From: UBA4733 sp036734945
GTDB taxonomy: Bacteria > Chloroflexota > UBA4733
NCBI GenBank assembly: GCA_036734945.1
Contig: DAIMXP010000004.1
Coordinates: 71,379 to 135,378, forward strand
Direction of reading: 5' to 3'
Length of the DNA stretch: 64,000 bases
Shown here: piece after piece, positions 53,510 through 62,114 of the stretch
How positions within the stretch are numbered: the first letter of the stretch is position 1
Layout: every line of letters begins with the position of its first letter
Notes under the pieces: generated by a model
The model's database searches: none
Seen by the model: only the letters and a program-made list of their open reading frames with translations
Told to the model about the DNA's origin: nothing
Translations under genes and position numbers: made by a program

Positions 53510-55057
53510 TCAAGTCGGGTTGGCGAGCACGCCATTGGCGAGTTGGGCAGCCTGCTTGATGGCGTCGGCCGCTGACATCTTGCCGATGGCGCCGTTGTGC
53601 AGGACCGGGCTGGCGACTTTGTTGATCTGCGTGCCTTCGATAAAGGGGTAGGCGCCGCCGATGTCGCCATATTGGGGGACGTACTGCAGGTTGGACACCT
53701 TCTGTACCTGCGCCTGGTACTCCGGCGAGCTGTAGAAGTCCAGCCGTGGACCGACCCGGTTGGTGGTGGCAAGGCGGATCAGGAGCGCTTCCTTGCCACC
53801 ATAGTAGGTGGCGAAGGTCCAGCCGGCGTCTTGCTGCTTGCTGCCTTTCGGCAAGGCAATCATGTTCTCCCAACTCATCGTCCTGTTGGCCTTGCCACTG
53901 GGCCCGCGTGGCAACAGCGCGATGCGCAAATCCAGGTTCGGCGCAAAGTCCTTGATCTGCTGCACGTTCCAGGTGCCCTGGAGAGCCATGGCGACCGTGC
54001 TGTCGTAAATGCGGCCGTTCTTGCTGGTCGGCGCCTTCTGGTCTGCCGACCACGTTGCGCTGCCCTGCCACTTCGTGCTGTTGACGTCCGTCAGGAACTG
54101 CAGCGTTTCGATGCCCTGATCATTGTTCCAGCCAACGGTCTGTTCATCCTGGCTGTACATGGAACTGCCATCGCCATAGCCGAACTCGGACACGCTATAG
54201 ATGTCGGCGCCGACACCGTCGAAGCCGGCGACGCTGACGATGGCGCCGTTGTGCTGCGTGAGCTTGACGGCATTGGTATGGAATTCATCCCATGTCCACT
54301 TGTTCACCGTGGCAATGGTCGGGTCGAGGCCAACTTGCTGGAACATCTGGGCGTTGTACATGATGACCTCGCTGTCGGGTCCCTCCACCGGCACGCCGTA
54401 GACCTTACCCTGGTACTGGTTATAGAACAGGGCCGACTTGACGAACTGATCCAGGCCCATCGAGCGCGTCAGGTTGATCTTGGCGCTGAGCTCCTGGAGG
54501 ACCCCTTTGTTCCAGAAGCCACGCGTCCAGGCCACGGAGGTATGGATGACGTCCGGCGCCGTGCCGGAGGCAGCAGACGTGAGCATCTTCTGCTCATAGT
54601 CACCAAAGGCGGGATAGGTGATATTCAGTTTCAGACCGGGATGAGCGGCCTCAAATCCTGCCGTGATCTGCTTGAAGTAGGCGATGAGCGACGGCTGTCC
54701 GGTCGGATCCCACCAATCCCAATACTCCACGGTCGTCGCCCCCTTGGCGGCGCTGGCGGCAGGTGCTACGGCCGAGGCAACGGATGCTGACGTTGTCGTC
54801 GCCAGCACAGCGCTCGTGGCCGCCGGAGCGACGCTGGTGGTAGCAGCCGCGCTGCTGGTAGCAGCCGCGCTGGTAGCAGCCGCGCTGGTAGCAGCCGCGC
54901 TGGCGGTGCTGGCGACGCTGGCGGTCGCGACCGAAGCAGCAGTGGTGGCCGTCGCCGTAGCGGCGCCACCGCAGCCGGCCAGAGCCAGTACACTCCCGCC
55001 AATGCCGACGAGACCGGCCGCACGCAGAAAGACCCGACGCGAGACGAAGACTGCCAT
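53510..55057 (-). CDS. SBP11: extracellular solute-binding lipoprotein
   Basis: 515 aa from an ATG with AGAGAGGAA upstream. The signal peptide ends in LALAGC (Cys29). The tether of about 75 residues includes a run of TSAAA units encoded by 15-base DNA repeats. The domain (VEYWDWWDPTGQPSL, QGKVYGVPVEGPDSEVIMYN, WTWDEFHTNAVKL) is a paralogue of SBP10. It is a predicted receptor for a related carbohydrate. It stands alone with its own promoter at 55163-55191, and the PhyH-like gene is convergent downstream. Confidence 0.9.
   Translation of the reverse strand: MAVFVSRRVFLRAAGLVGIGGSVLALAGCGGAATATATTAASVATASVASTASAAATSAAATSAAATSSAAATTSVAPAATSAVLATTTSASVASAVAPAASAAKGATTVEYWDWWDPTGQPSLIAYFKQITAGFEAAHPGLKLNITYPAFGDYEQKMLTSAASGTAPDVIHTSVAWTRGFWNKGVLQELSAKINLTRSMGLDQFVKSALFYNQYQGKVYGVPVEGPDSEVIMYNAQMFQQVGLDPTIATVNKWTWDEFHTNAVKLTQHNGAIVSVAGFDGVGADIYSVSEFGYGDGSSMYSQDEQTVGWNNDQGIETLQFLTDVNSTKWQGSATWSADQKAPTSKNGRIYDSTVAMALQGTWNVQQIKDFAPNLDLRIALLPRGPSGKANRTMSWENMIALPKGSKQQDAGWTFATYYGGKEALLIRLATTNRVGPRLDFYSSPEYQAQVQKVSNLQYVPQYGDIGGAYPFIEGTQINKVASPVLHNGAIGKMSAADAIKQAAQLANGVLANPT
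54839..54901. repeat. 15-bp tandem repeat in the SBP11 tether
   Basis: Three perfect adjacent copies of GGTAGCAGCCGCGCT lie at 54857-54901, preceded by a fourth copy at 54839-54853 offset by one extra codon. Each copy encodes five tether residues (TSAAA on the minus strand), so slippage would lengthen or shorten the tether in frame. Confidence 0.9.
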
Positions 55058-55162
55058 ATGCCCAATTTCCTCTCTACCGCGAACGCCACTTCAAGACCAC
55101 GTCACAACAGGACTGGCTGGCAACGGCATCACAATACCCCAGTGTCACCGCACCACGCCACT

Positions 55163-55191
55163 ATGCTGCACTCCAGCCCGCTCTTTGTCAA
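55163..55191 (-). promoter_or_regulatory. Candidate promoter of SBP11
   Basis: Minus-strand TTGACA (55191-55186), 17-base spacer and CAGCAT (55168-55163). The -35 is perfect and is followed by AAGAG, as at SBP6 and SBP7 (AAGTG); the -10 is weak. Confidence 0.5.
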
Positions 55192-55297
55192 GCGGGCAGG
55201 AAACGCTCCGTCCTGGCCATTGGCCTGCTGGTAGAAGTGATCGCCGGCCAGGTCGTAGTCGAGGGTATCGGCGTGGGCTGAGCCAGGGATTGGGGGA

Positions 55298-56077
55298 TTA
55301 CTTCAGTGCTGGACCCCATGGTTCCGCCAGCAAGAGGTGTGGTCGTTGGCGCAGCGCAGCAGTCGCAATAGTCATAACGGCACGAGCGCGCATGAGGCGG
55401 ACCGTCGCGGCGCCGACCTTGCCCACGATGAGGGCGTGCTCCGCCAGCAGCAGCGGCTCAATCTGGTCAAAGGCCCGCCGCACCCCCGGGCGGCCCACCG
55501 ACGTCCGAATGTGTTGCACCTCCCCATCGCGCAAGACGCGGGCGGTCAGCGGCTCCGGCCAGACAAAGTAATCCAGGCAATTTTGTTCTTCGACAGCGTG
55601 TAGGAAGGTACTGGAGCGATGCGTCACGCCGAGCAAGCAGATCCAACCGTCAGCAGTCAGCAAGCGGCCAAAGGGGCTCTCCGGTCCGAACGTCAGCCAG
55701 GGATCGTGGGACTGCGGGGCAGTCAGCATGGGCGCCGCTGGTCCGATGGCGCTGACGGAGTGCGACGGGTGCCAACTGCGTCGTGCGCCGGGACGCAGCC
55801 GCACGGACTCCGTGACCCGCCCCATAAAGGAAGGCGTCGTGTCAGGATCGAAGAGCGGGTCCGATTGCAAGTAGTCGAATTGCGAGCCACGGAACGGCAA
55901 GGTTGGCACGACTAGGGTGCCGGCCGGACCGAGGTGGTCGAGGAAGGCATCAACGACCGTCTCGGCGCCGCCGTCCACCCAACCCAGACTGGAAAGCGAG
56001 CTATGGATCAGGACGATGGCTGCGCTGGGCAGCCCAAGGGCGCCCAGGTCGCGCTTGATGGTTTCCTTGGTTGCCAT
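55298..56077 (-). CDS. AAC(3)/YokD-family N-acetyltransferase
   Basis: 259 aa from the ATG at 56077; the ATG at 56098 is also possible, as neither has a strong ribosome-binding site. The aminoglycoside 3-N-acetyltransferase fold is shown by VLIHSSLSSLGWVDGG near the start, GTLVVPTLPF, and SWHPSHSVSAIGP with the conserved HPSHS. The family transfers acetyl from acetyl-CoA to an amino-sugar. In an environmental genome with many amino-sugar genes this may be housekeeping or catabolic rather than antibiotic resistance. It is divergent from the M14-like gene. Confidence 0.82.
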   Translation of the reverse strand: MATKETIKRDLGALGLPSAAIVLIHSSLSSLGWVDGGAETVVDAFLDHLGPAGTLVVPTLPFRGSQFDYLQSDPLFDPDTTPSFMGRVTESVRLRPGARRSWHPSHSVSAIGPAAPMLTAPQSHDPWLTFGPESPFGRLLTADGWICLLGVTHRSSTFLHAVEEQNCLDYFVWPEPLTARVLRDGEVQHIRTSVGRPGVRRAFDQIEPLLLAEHALIVGKVGAATVRLMRARAVMTIATAALRQRPHLLLAEPWGPALK

Positions 56078-56145
56078 GCGCCGTACCATAGCATGCACCG
56101 TTCAAGGCAGGACGGCCACGGGCCTGGAGAGAAAGGAGAGGGCGC

Positions 56146-57186
56146 GTGATCGTCGTCGAAACGGTCGAGGATGGCGGGAACCCGCGGGAACCGGCGGCGA
56201 TTCGACGCCTGGGGGATGCGCACTACCGCGTTGTGCCTCTCAGTGAGGACGGAGACGCCAACTACAAGTTCGCCCTTCACGTCGTAGCGCGTAACGACCG
56301 TCTCTCTCCCGCGACGCTGACCTTGGAGGTCGACTGGGGCGACCGGGACTATATGGTCAGTCGGCGCTTCGTCCATTTCCGGCTGGGCGTGAGCTGGGTG
56401 TACCTGCCGGTGGAGGTGGACGGCTCGGTCGGCCGCTTACGCGTCGAGCTGCCGCCCGGAGAGTCAGCGATCGGCCTGAGCCCAGCCTACGGCCTGGGTG
56501 ACCATGCCGCCTTTGTGAAGCAGATCGCCGCCGCCCCGTGTCGCCCCGAAGTGATCGGCCTTAGCGCGCAGGGGCGACCCATCGAGTCGTTCTCCTTCGG
56601 CTCGGGGCCGCGACAGGTCCTGATCGCTGCACGCTTCCATCCGTATGAGACGGCGGCATCCTACTGCATCGAAGGGCTCATGGGCTGGCTGGCATCACCG
56701 GGCGAAGAGCAGGAGCAGTTCCTCCAGCAGGCGTCCGTCGTTATCGTGCCAATGCCCAACCCAGATGGCGTAGCCATGGGTCTCTGCAAACGGACCGGCC
56801 TCGCCGGGACCGATCTCAGCCACGAAGCCGTCGGCAGCGCGGATGCGGCTGCTCGCACTCTGCTGCATCTGCTTGACACGCTGCGTCCCGCCGCCTTCCT
56901 CGATATCCACGGCTGGATGCACTTCGATGAGGATGGCCTTCATTCCACGGATGCGAGTCTGGCCGCTCGTTTCCAACAGGCCGCGGGCAGCCAGGAAGAG
57001 TTGGCGGATAATCGCTGGAAGAGCTATCTGGAACGCCCCAGTGCCGGGTCGCCGCTCTACTACAGCACGGAACGCTTCGGCACACTGGCGCTGGCGGTGA
57101 GCTACCGTTGGCCGGGTCGCACGCCGGAGCAGATGCGGGCGATTGGCGGAGCAACGCTGCGGGCCTTCACGGCGGCGGTGGGTTGA
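56146..57186 (+). CDS. M14 carboxypeptidase-like protein lacking the usual catalytic Glu
   Basis: 346 aa from a GTG with AAAGGAGAGG upstream. An N-terminal beta domain (about residues 25-110) is followed by the M14 fold: zinc ligands in RFHPYETAAS (HxxE), PMPNPDGVAMG and the third ligand in LDIHGWMHF. At the position of the catalytic Glu the chain reads LALAVSYRWPGRTPEQ. The intact copy at 21610 has ELVVEVQNNSPRTPPEQ, so Val appears to replace Glu. It may bind but not cleave peptides, or use another base. No signal peptide is visible. It is divergent from the AAC(3)-like gene. Confidence 0.75.
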   Translation: MIVVETVEDGGNPREPAAIRRLGDAHYRVVPLSEDGDANYKFALHVVARNDRLSPATLTLEVDWGDRDYMVSRRFVHFRLGVSWVYLPVEVDGSVGRLRVELPPGESAIGLSPAYGLGDHAAFVKQIAAAPCRPEVIGLSAQGRPIESFSFGSGPRQVLIAARFHPYETAASYCIEGLMGWLASPGEEQEQFLQQASVVIVPMPNPDGVAMGLCKRTGLAGTDLSHEAVGSADAAARTLLHLLDTLRPAAFLDIHGWMHFDEDGLHSTDASLAARFQQAAGSQEELADNRWKSYLERPSAGSPLYYSTERFGTLALAVSYRWPGRTPEQMRAIGGATLRAFTAAVG

Positions 57187-57315
57187 AGGTAGTGCAAAGC
57201 CAGTTGCATGCGCTTGTGGTGCATCCCGCCTGCTCGACAGCGCATCGCCAGTCGACGACCTTCCACGCTGAACTCCCGGCTGGCGAAAGGTCGATTCGGG
57301 TAGGTGATCGCTCCG

Positions 57316-58305
57316 TCAGTCGATAACCACTTCCCGGCCGCTCTTGCTGGATTCCTCGCAGGCGAAGAGGGCGCGCATCACGTCGCGTCCCCAGGTTCCT
57401 GGTACCTCCAAATCGCCCTCACCTCGGATCGCCGCCACCACATTCTGCAACTGCCGGACAAAGCCGTTCGCCGGAGCTACCGGGACGACCTGATAGGCTT
57501 CGGCATCCGGACGGTCGGGATCGGTGGCTTCCAGTTCCTTACCGTAGCGCAGCATCCCTTTCGTGCAGACGGCCTGCGCCTGCGACGTGGAGGCGCCGCT
57601 GAAGTGACCGGTCAGGGCGAGCGTTCCGGCGGCGCCGTTGGCAAACTGGAAATAGGCCAGCGTGCCGTCGTCCGAGGGGTAGGCGTTAAAGAAGCTGCCG
57701 ACGAGCGCCTTCACTGCCACGATGCGACTGCCGGCCAGCATCGTCAAGCGATCAATGAAATGGACACCGTTAGCCAGCAACTGGCCCCCACCCTCGGCTC
57801 GCTCGAACAGCCACGCCGGGTTGGAGCCCAGCCGCCGCTGGCTGTACTGCGTTTCCGTGGCCCACACCAGGCGGCCCAGGCGGCCGGAGCGGATCAGGTC
57901 GCGCGCCGCCGCCGGAACCGGGTGGAAATGGTGCGTCAGGCCGACCGTCAGCAGCCGGCCGGCACTCTGGGCGGCGGCAAGCATGCGGTCGCACTCCGCA
58001 ACGGACATGGCCATCGGCTTCTCCACCAGGACGTGCTTGCCGGCCTGAAGGGCCTGGATGGCGGCGTCGGCGTGCAGCCGGTGCGGCAAGGCGAGGACGA
58101 CGAGATCGACATCAGCACGTCGGAGGAGCGCGTCGAGACTGGTCTCGCCGGCACAGTCGTATTGCTGGGCAAATGATGCGCGACGGGTATCATCCACGTC
58201 GGCAATGGCCTGCAGGGTCACGCCATCGACCTGCTGGGCCGCGTGCGCATGGCTGCCGGCAACCCGTCCCGCTCCAACGATGCCCAGTCCAAGTGTTTCC
58301 GTCAT
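57316..58305 (-). CDS. Gfo/Idh/MocA family oxidoreductase
   Basis: 329 aa from the ATG at 58305, nine bases after GGAGGAG. The Rossmann motif GIVGAGRVAGSHA is at about residues 8-20, EKP is in VLVEKPMAMS, and GGGQLLANGVHFIDRL lies in the substrate domain. It is a predicted NAD(P)-dependent sugar or cyclitol dehydrogenase. It follows another Gfo/Idh gene after 95 bases, so the pair is probably cotranscribed. The substrate is unknown. Confidence 0.88.
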   Translation of the reverse strand: MTETLGLGIVGAGRVAGSHAHAAQQVDGVTLQAIADVDDTRRASFAQQYDCAGETSLDALLRRADVDLVVLALPHRLHADAAIQALQAGKHVLVEKPMAMSVAECDRMLAAAQSAGRLLTVGLTHHFHPVPAAARDLIRSGRLGRLVWATETQYSQRRLGSNPAWLFERAEGGGQLLANGVHFIDRLTMLAGSRIVAVKALVGSFFNAYPSDDGTLAYFQFANGAAGTLALTGHFSGASTSQAQAVCTKGMLRYGKELEATDPDRPDAEAYQVVPVAPANGFVRQLQNVVAAIRGEGDLEVPGTWGRDVMRALFACEESSKSGREVVID

Positions 58306-58400
58306 TGCTGCATGCTCCTCCAAACCGTTCGCACATCGCCTGGCCGCGCAATTGGTCAGCGCGCACCGGCCGTTCTCGTGTCGCCGTCCCTGCCAGTATC

Positions 58401-59300
58401 CTATGCCGTAGCCAACCGTACCTCCGCCCCGCCGCGCTCTGCGGAGGTATTGGCTGCCTCCTGGAAGGCGATAGGCTCCAGCAACTCCGCCATCGTCAAC
58501 GGCGCTTCTCCCGTCAGGAACATGCCGACGATGCGTTGGAGCAACTCACGATAGATGACGGTCGTGTCCACTGCCGTGACGACGGTGCGCTTGGCGCAAA
58601 AGGCGGCGAAGCCGTACGAGGAGGCGCCCTGGCGCATTGCCCGAGCCGTCGCCAGCCGCCCGTCCTGCCAGCGGCCCGTAGCTACGTGTGCCCCTGCTGT
58701 GGCGATGCACTGCACCGTCTCACAGCCCGTGCCCATGAGCGTGTAGAGCATCTCCACCGCGTGGATGCCGTAGTGGAACCAGCCCGGATTCCGCGGATGA
58801 AGTGCGCCCGGGCCGTACACGTCACAGCCAAAAACGGCGCCCAGACCAGCACTATCCTGGCGGATCTGCTGCACTTGCGGCGCATAGCGCAAGCCGGAGG
58901 CGCTGAAAAGTGGCAGCTTGCGCGCCTCGGCCATCTCGATCAGCTGACGGGCCTCCGCCACTGAGCAGGTGAACGGCTTGTCCACGTAGGTCGGCAGCCC
59001 GGCCTCGAGGAAGGGCAACGCCCGCTCCAGATGGACGGAACCATCGACACTCTCGATGAGAACGCCATCGATCGCACCAAGCAAGGCCTTGGGGTCCTCG
59101 ACGATCTGGACCCCCCAGCCGCGCAGGCGCTCCACGAAGCCGGGGATGCGCTCGGGGGAAAGTTGCGACGTGCCCGGAACCGCCATCACCACCCGCGCCC
59201 CGTCGACCCATTGATCCTCGGGGCCGTCCACATGATTAAGCCGCGCGGTGAATGCCACGACGTGGCTGGTATCACAATCCACAATGCCGAGACGAAACAC
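58401..59300 (-). CDS. Gfo/Idh/MocA-like oxidoreductase (divergent)
   Basis: 299 aa from the GTG at 59300, six bases after GGAGG. The N-terminus FRLGIVDCDTSHVVAF lacks the classical GxGxxG, having only GIVD-D-S-H, so nucleotide binding may be altered. TYVDKPFTCSVAEA holds the DKP version of the family motif, and GWFHYGIHAVEMLYTLMG lies in the second domain. It belongs to the group often annotated as putative dehydrogenase with unknown substrate. It is upstream of the regular Gfo/Idh gene and divergent from a PhyH-like gene. Confidence 0.78.
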   Translation of the reverse strand: MFRLGIVDCDTSHVVAFTARLNHVDGPEDQWVDGARVVMAVPGTSQLSPERIPGFVERLRGWGVQIVEDPKALLGAIDGVLIESVDGSVHLERALPFLEAGLPTYVDKPFTCSVAEARQLIEMAEARKLPLFSASGLRYAPQVQQIRQDSAGLGAVFGCDVYGPGALHPRNPGWFHYGIHAVEMLYTLMGTGCETVQCIATAGAHVATGRWQDGRLATARAMRQGASSYGFAAFCAKRTVVTAVDTTVIYRELLQRIVGMFLTGEAPLTMAELLEPIAFQEAANTSAERGGAEVRLATA

Positions 59301-59508
59301 GGATACCCTCCAGGAACGCCAGCCTCCGGCAAGCAGCGCCGCCGGACTAAGCGATGGTAGCATACCGCGTGTCGTGTTCTGAGCGGGGCCGGCGTGAGTA
59401 GGCTAGAATCCAATGACGGTGCCGGGATAGTGGTCGTAGCTGTTGTGGCACACGAGCACGCCGTGCGTACGGCGATCGGCGCGATCCAGGAGGCGAAAGG
59501 AGCAAGCA

Positions 59509-60252
59509 ATGGCACTGCGTGCGGCGCAACTTGCCGCGTATCGGGAGCAGGGGTTTCTCGCGATCGAGGGCCTCATTCCAGCCGACCGAGTGGCCGGCAT
59601 GCGCCGGAGGATCGAAGCGCTGGCGACCCAAATCGACAGTGCCGAGGCGCGCCGCGTTGGGGGACAACTGGAGCAAAGCGCCGCCACTTCAGGAACAATG
59701 GTCGCTCCCTCGACTGCTGTGCGAAAGTTTGACAATCTGACACGCCACGAGCCGACTTTCCTCGACCATGCCCGCTTCCCGGCGCTCGTGGATGTGGTGG
59801 CGGAACTGATCGGCACACCGCTCAGCCTGTATGTCGATCAAGCAATGCTGAAACCGCCGCGCTACGGTTCGGAGAAGCCACCGCATCAGGACAATGCCTA
59901 CTTCCAGATCGACCCGCCGGAGGCCGGAGTCACCGCCTGGTGTGCGCTGGACGACGCCTCCCTGGAGAACGGCTGCATGGAGTACATTCCCGGCTCCCAG
60001 CAACTGGGGTTGCTGCGCCACGACGGCATCGCCGGCACGCCGCATCTGGTACCTCAGGAGGAACTGGGCGCGTTCATCCCTGTACCGGTGCCGGCCGGTT
60101 CCGTCGTGTTCCACCACTTTCTCACCTTGCACCGCTCCAAGCCCAATCACTCGGATACCTGGCGGCGTGCTTTCATTTGTCACTACGTCCGATCAGACGC
60201 GCGCATGCCGAAGCGTCGACCGGACTCCCCGCCGCTCCTCCAGGTTCGCTAG
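59509..60252 (+). CDS. Phytanoyl-CoA dioxygenase (PhyH) family protein
   Basis: 247 aa from the ATG at 59509 (AAAGGAG upstream). HQD is in EKPPHQDNAYF, the distal His in HFLTLHRSKPN, and the Arg in TWRRAFICHY. The MEYIPGSQQLG loop is typical. It is a predicted Fe(II)/2-oxoglutarate-dependent oxygenase with unknown substrate. It is divergent from two Gfo/Idh genes and upstream of SBP12 on the same strand, although SBP12 has its own promoter. Confidence 0.88.
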   Translation: MALRAAQLAAYREQGFLAIEGLIPADRVAGMRRRIEALATQIDSAEARRVGGQLEQSAATSGTMVAPSTAVRKFDNLTRHEPTFLDHARFPALVDVVAELIGTPLSLYVDQAMLKPPRYGSEKPPHQDNAYFQIDPPEAGVTAWCALDDASLENGCMEYIPGSQQLGLLRHDGIAGTPHLVPQEELGAFIPVPVPAGSVVFHHFLTLHRSKPNHSDTWRRAFICHYVRSDARMPKRRPDSPPLLQVR

Positions 60253-60265
60253 CCGGTGGCGCCCC

Positions 60266-60294
60266 TTGACGGGTCGGCGGGAATAGTCTACACT
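60266..60294 (+). promoter_or_regulatory. Sigma-70 promoter of SBP12
   Basis: TTGACG (60266-60271), 17-base spacer and TACACT (60289-60294), identical in both hexamers and spacing to the SBP8 promoter at 41304. Confidence 0.7.
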
Positions 60295-60320
60295 GCGGCT
60301 ACTTCCTCGGCGTGGCTTGA

Positions 60321-60363
60321 CCCACCAGGCGGATACAACACCCGCCTCGCGGGGCCTGGTGGG
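60321..60363 (+). promoter_or_regulatory. Structured leader of SBP12
   Basis: Ten-base perfect arms at 60321-60330 and 60354-60363 enclose a second possible pairing (AGGCGG with CCGCCT). This gives two mutually exclusive structures in a leader of about 120 bases. An attenuator-like role is possible; no known riboswitch class is recognised. Confidence 0.45.
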
Positions 60364-60422
60364 CCGCGGAAGGCGGTCTTGTTGCTCCGTTGTTTGACCA
60401 GTACGAGAAAGGCAGGCTTGGC

Positions 60423-61928
60423 GTGATCTATCCACTGTCCCGACGCGCCGTACTGCGCGCGACCCTTACAACCGCAGGTGGTATGGTCGGAACCGCCCTC
60501 CTGGCGGCCTGCGGAGGTGGCGCCCCCGTCAGTGTGGCGTTGTCCTCAGCCGCCGTCACCGCTACGGCGTCGGCGCCACCCGCGGTGACGAGCGTCGCCA
60601 CGACTGCCAGCGCCCAAACCAGCAGCGCCGCCGTGACGGCCTCCAGTCCCGCCAGCGCGGCGGCCGCGCCGGCTGCCGCCAACGGCCAGCTCCTCTTACT
60701 GCTGGAGGCCGACGACAACCAACGCAAGGTCTGGCAACAGGTCGTCGACGCCTTCCATCAGGCCGGCCACAAGCCTTCGGTCGAGCTCTCCAACCCGAGC
60801 GATATCTACACGAAGTTCGACACCATGGTGGCCGGCAACGCCGGACCGGACCTCTTTGCCGGTTTCGAGACGAAGCAACTGCCGCACTATGCCGGCGCCG
60901 GCGCGGCCCTCAACATGGACCCGTATATGGCTCGGTCGACGACGATCAAGCCGGCCAGCTTCTTCGCCTATACCTGGTCGAAGCACGTGATCAACGGCCA
61001 CCTCTCGGCGATGCCCACCAACAACGCCATGCTGGCCCTCTTCTATAACGTGGACTTGTTCAAAGAGGCGGGCGTGGCCCCGCCGCCCAAGCAATGGGGA
61101 GCCAAAGGCTGGGATACTGCCGCCTTCCTGGACACCGCCCATAAGCTGACCAAGACCAGCGGCGGCAAACAGCAGTGGTTCAGCAGTTGGAGCACCTGGT
61201 GGGTCTATGTGCTGCCCTGGGTGTGGGCGAACGGCGGCCACCTCTTCGACGCCACCATCAATAAAGTGCTGGTCGATACGCCCGAAGTGGTCTCCACCTT
61301 TCAATGGCTGGCCGACCTGACCTGGAAGGAACACGTTCAACCGACGCCCGCCGAAGCAAAGACGGCTAAACCCTCCTTCGTCAACGGCACCCTGGCTATC
61401 CAGGGCACCACCGAGAATTCGGCGCCGGGCTACCTCCAGACGATCAAGAGTTTCCAGTGGGATGTCGCGGTGATGCCGACCGGCACTGCCGGCGTCTGGA
61501 CCCGCGACCCATCCAACTCCGCCATCGCCTGGTCCGGCACGAAGCAACCGGACGCGACCTGGGAGTTGGCGGAATACATGGGTGGCGATGAAGCGCAGCT
61601 CGTCATTGGCCTGGGTGGCAACGGCGTTCCGGCCCGTATCTCTGCCGCCCGGTCGCCGAAGTTCCTGAAGCAACCCAACGGCGTGGACTGGCAGGTCTTT
61701 GTGGACGGCATCGACCACGAGGGTATCCAGCCGATCACCGACAATTTCCCCGTCGTCGACAGCACGATCGGCAAGCAGACCGCCCCACTGTGGGCCAACC
61801 AGCAGACCGCCCAGCAGGTGATGACGACGCTGAAGCCCCTGCTTGAGCAGCTCTTGACAACGGCGAAGTTCCGGCGCGACCGCACCAGTTTCTGGCAAGA
61901 CCACGGTTGGGCGACCACCACGGGCTGA
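60423..61928 (+). CDS. SBP12: extracellular solute-binding lipoprotein
   Basis: 501 aa from the GTG at 60423 with AAAGG upstream; TTG at 60417 or 60390 are alternatives. The signal peptide ends in LLAAC (Cys30). A tether of about 60 Ala/Ser/Thr residues leads to the domain (LLLLLEADDNQRKVW, GHLSAMPTNNAMLALFYNVD, WVYVLPWVWANGG). The WWVY-NGG stretch resembles SBP6. It is a predicted carbohydrate receptor without a cognate enzyme gene. A structured leader precedes it. Confidence 0.9.
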   Translation: MIYPLSRRAVLRATLTTAGGMVGTALLAACGGGAPVSVALSSAAVTATASAPPAVTSVATTASAQTSSAAVTASSPASAAAAPAAANGQLLLLLEADDNQRKVWQQVVDAFHQAGHKPSVELSNPSDIYTKFDTMVAGNAGPDLFAGFETKQLPHYAGAGAALNMDPYMARSTTIKPASFFAYTWSKHVINGHLSAMPTNNAMLALFYNVDLFKEAGVAPPPKQWGAKGWDTAAFLDTAHKLTKTSGGKQQWFSSWSTWWVYVLPWVWANGGHLFDATINKVLVDTPEVVSTFQWLADLTWKEHVQPTPAEAKTAKPSFVNGTLAIQGTTENSAPGYLQTIKSFQWDVAVMPTGTAGVWTRDPSNSAIAWSGTKQPDATWELAEYMGGDEAQLVIGLGGNGVPARISAARSPKFLKQPNGVDWQVFVDGIDHEGIQPITDNFPVVDSTIGKQTAPLWANQQTAQQVMTTLKPLLEQLLTTAKFRRDRTSFWQDHGWATTTG

Positions 61929-62114
61929 GGGACGCGCCGCAACGCCACTCGAAGTCAGTCTCGCCGGTGTGGATGATGTGCAACAGATCCTATCAGGCCC
62001 GGTCGCACTTGTATTGCCGGGGCACAAGAACCGTCGGCCATCCAGGCGGTCATCGCTCGACGGCCAGCTATACTTTGGGCAGCCAAAAGGGTCCACAGCG
62101 CGAGCGATTCGGGG
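61929..62114. other. Intergenic stretch after SBP12
   Basis: No gene, promoter with both hexamers, or strong hairpin was found between the SBP12 stop and the small ORF at 62115. Together with 62298-62502 it forms about 390 non-coding bases on either side of that ORF. Confidence 0.5.

Noticed and set aside
54839..54901. Regular direct repeats as a CRISPR array
   Set aside because: The units are 15 bases, directly adjacent without spacers and in frame inside a protein tether; the same holds for 29221-29292.
55192..55297. Minus-strand frame reading YDLAGDHFYQQANGQD as a gene remnant
   Set aside because: It is suggestive of a lost coding segment but too short, without start or recognisable family, so no feature was made.
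55298..56077. AAC(3)-like gene as an acquired antibiotic-resistance gene
   Set aside because: Its composition matches its neighbours, no mobile element or other resistance gene is nearby, and the family includes many non-resistance acetyltransferases.
60696..62096. Minus-strand ORF of 466 aa
   Set aside because: It is antisense to SBP12 and has a shadow-type composition.
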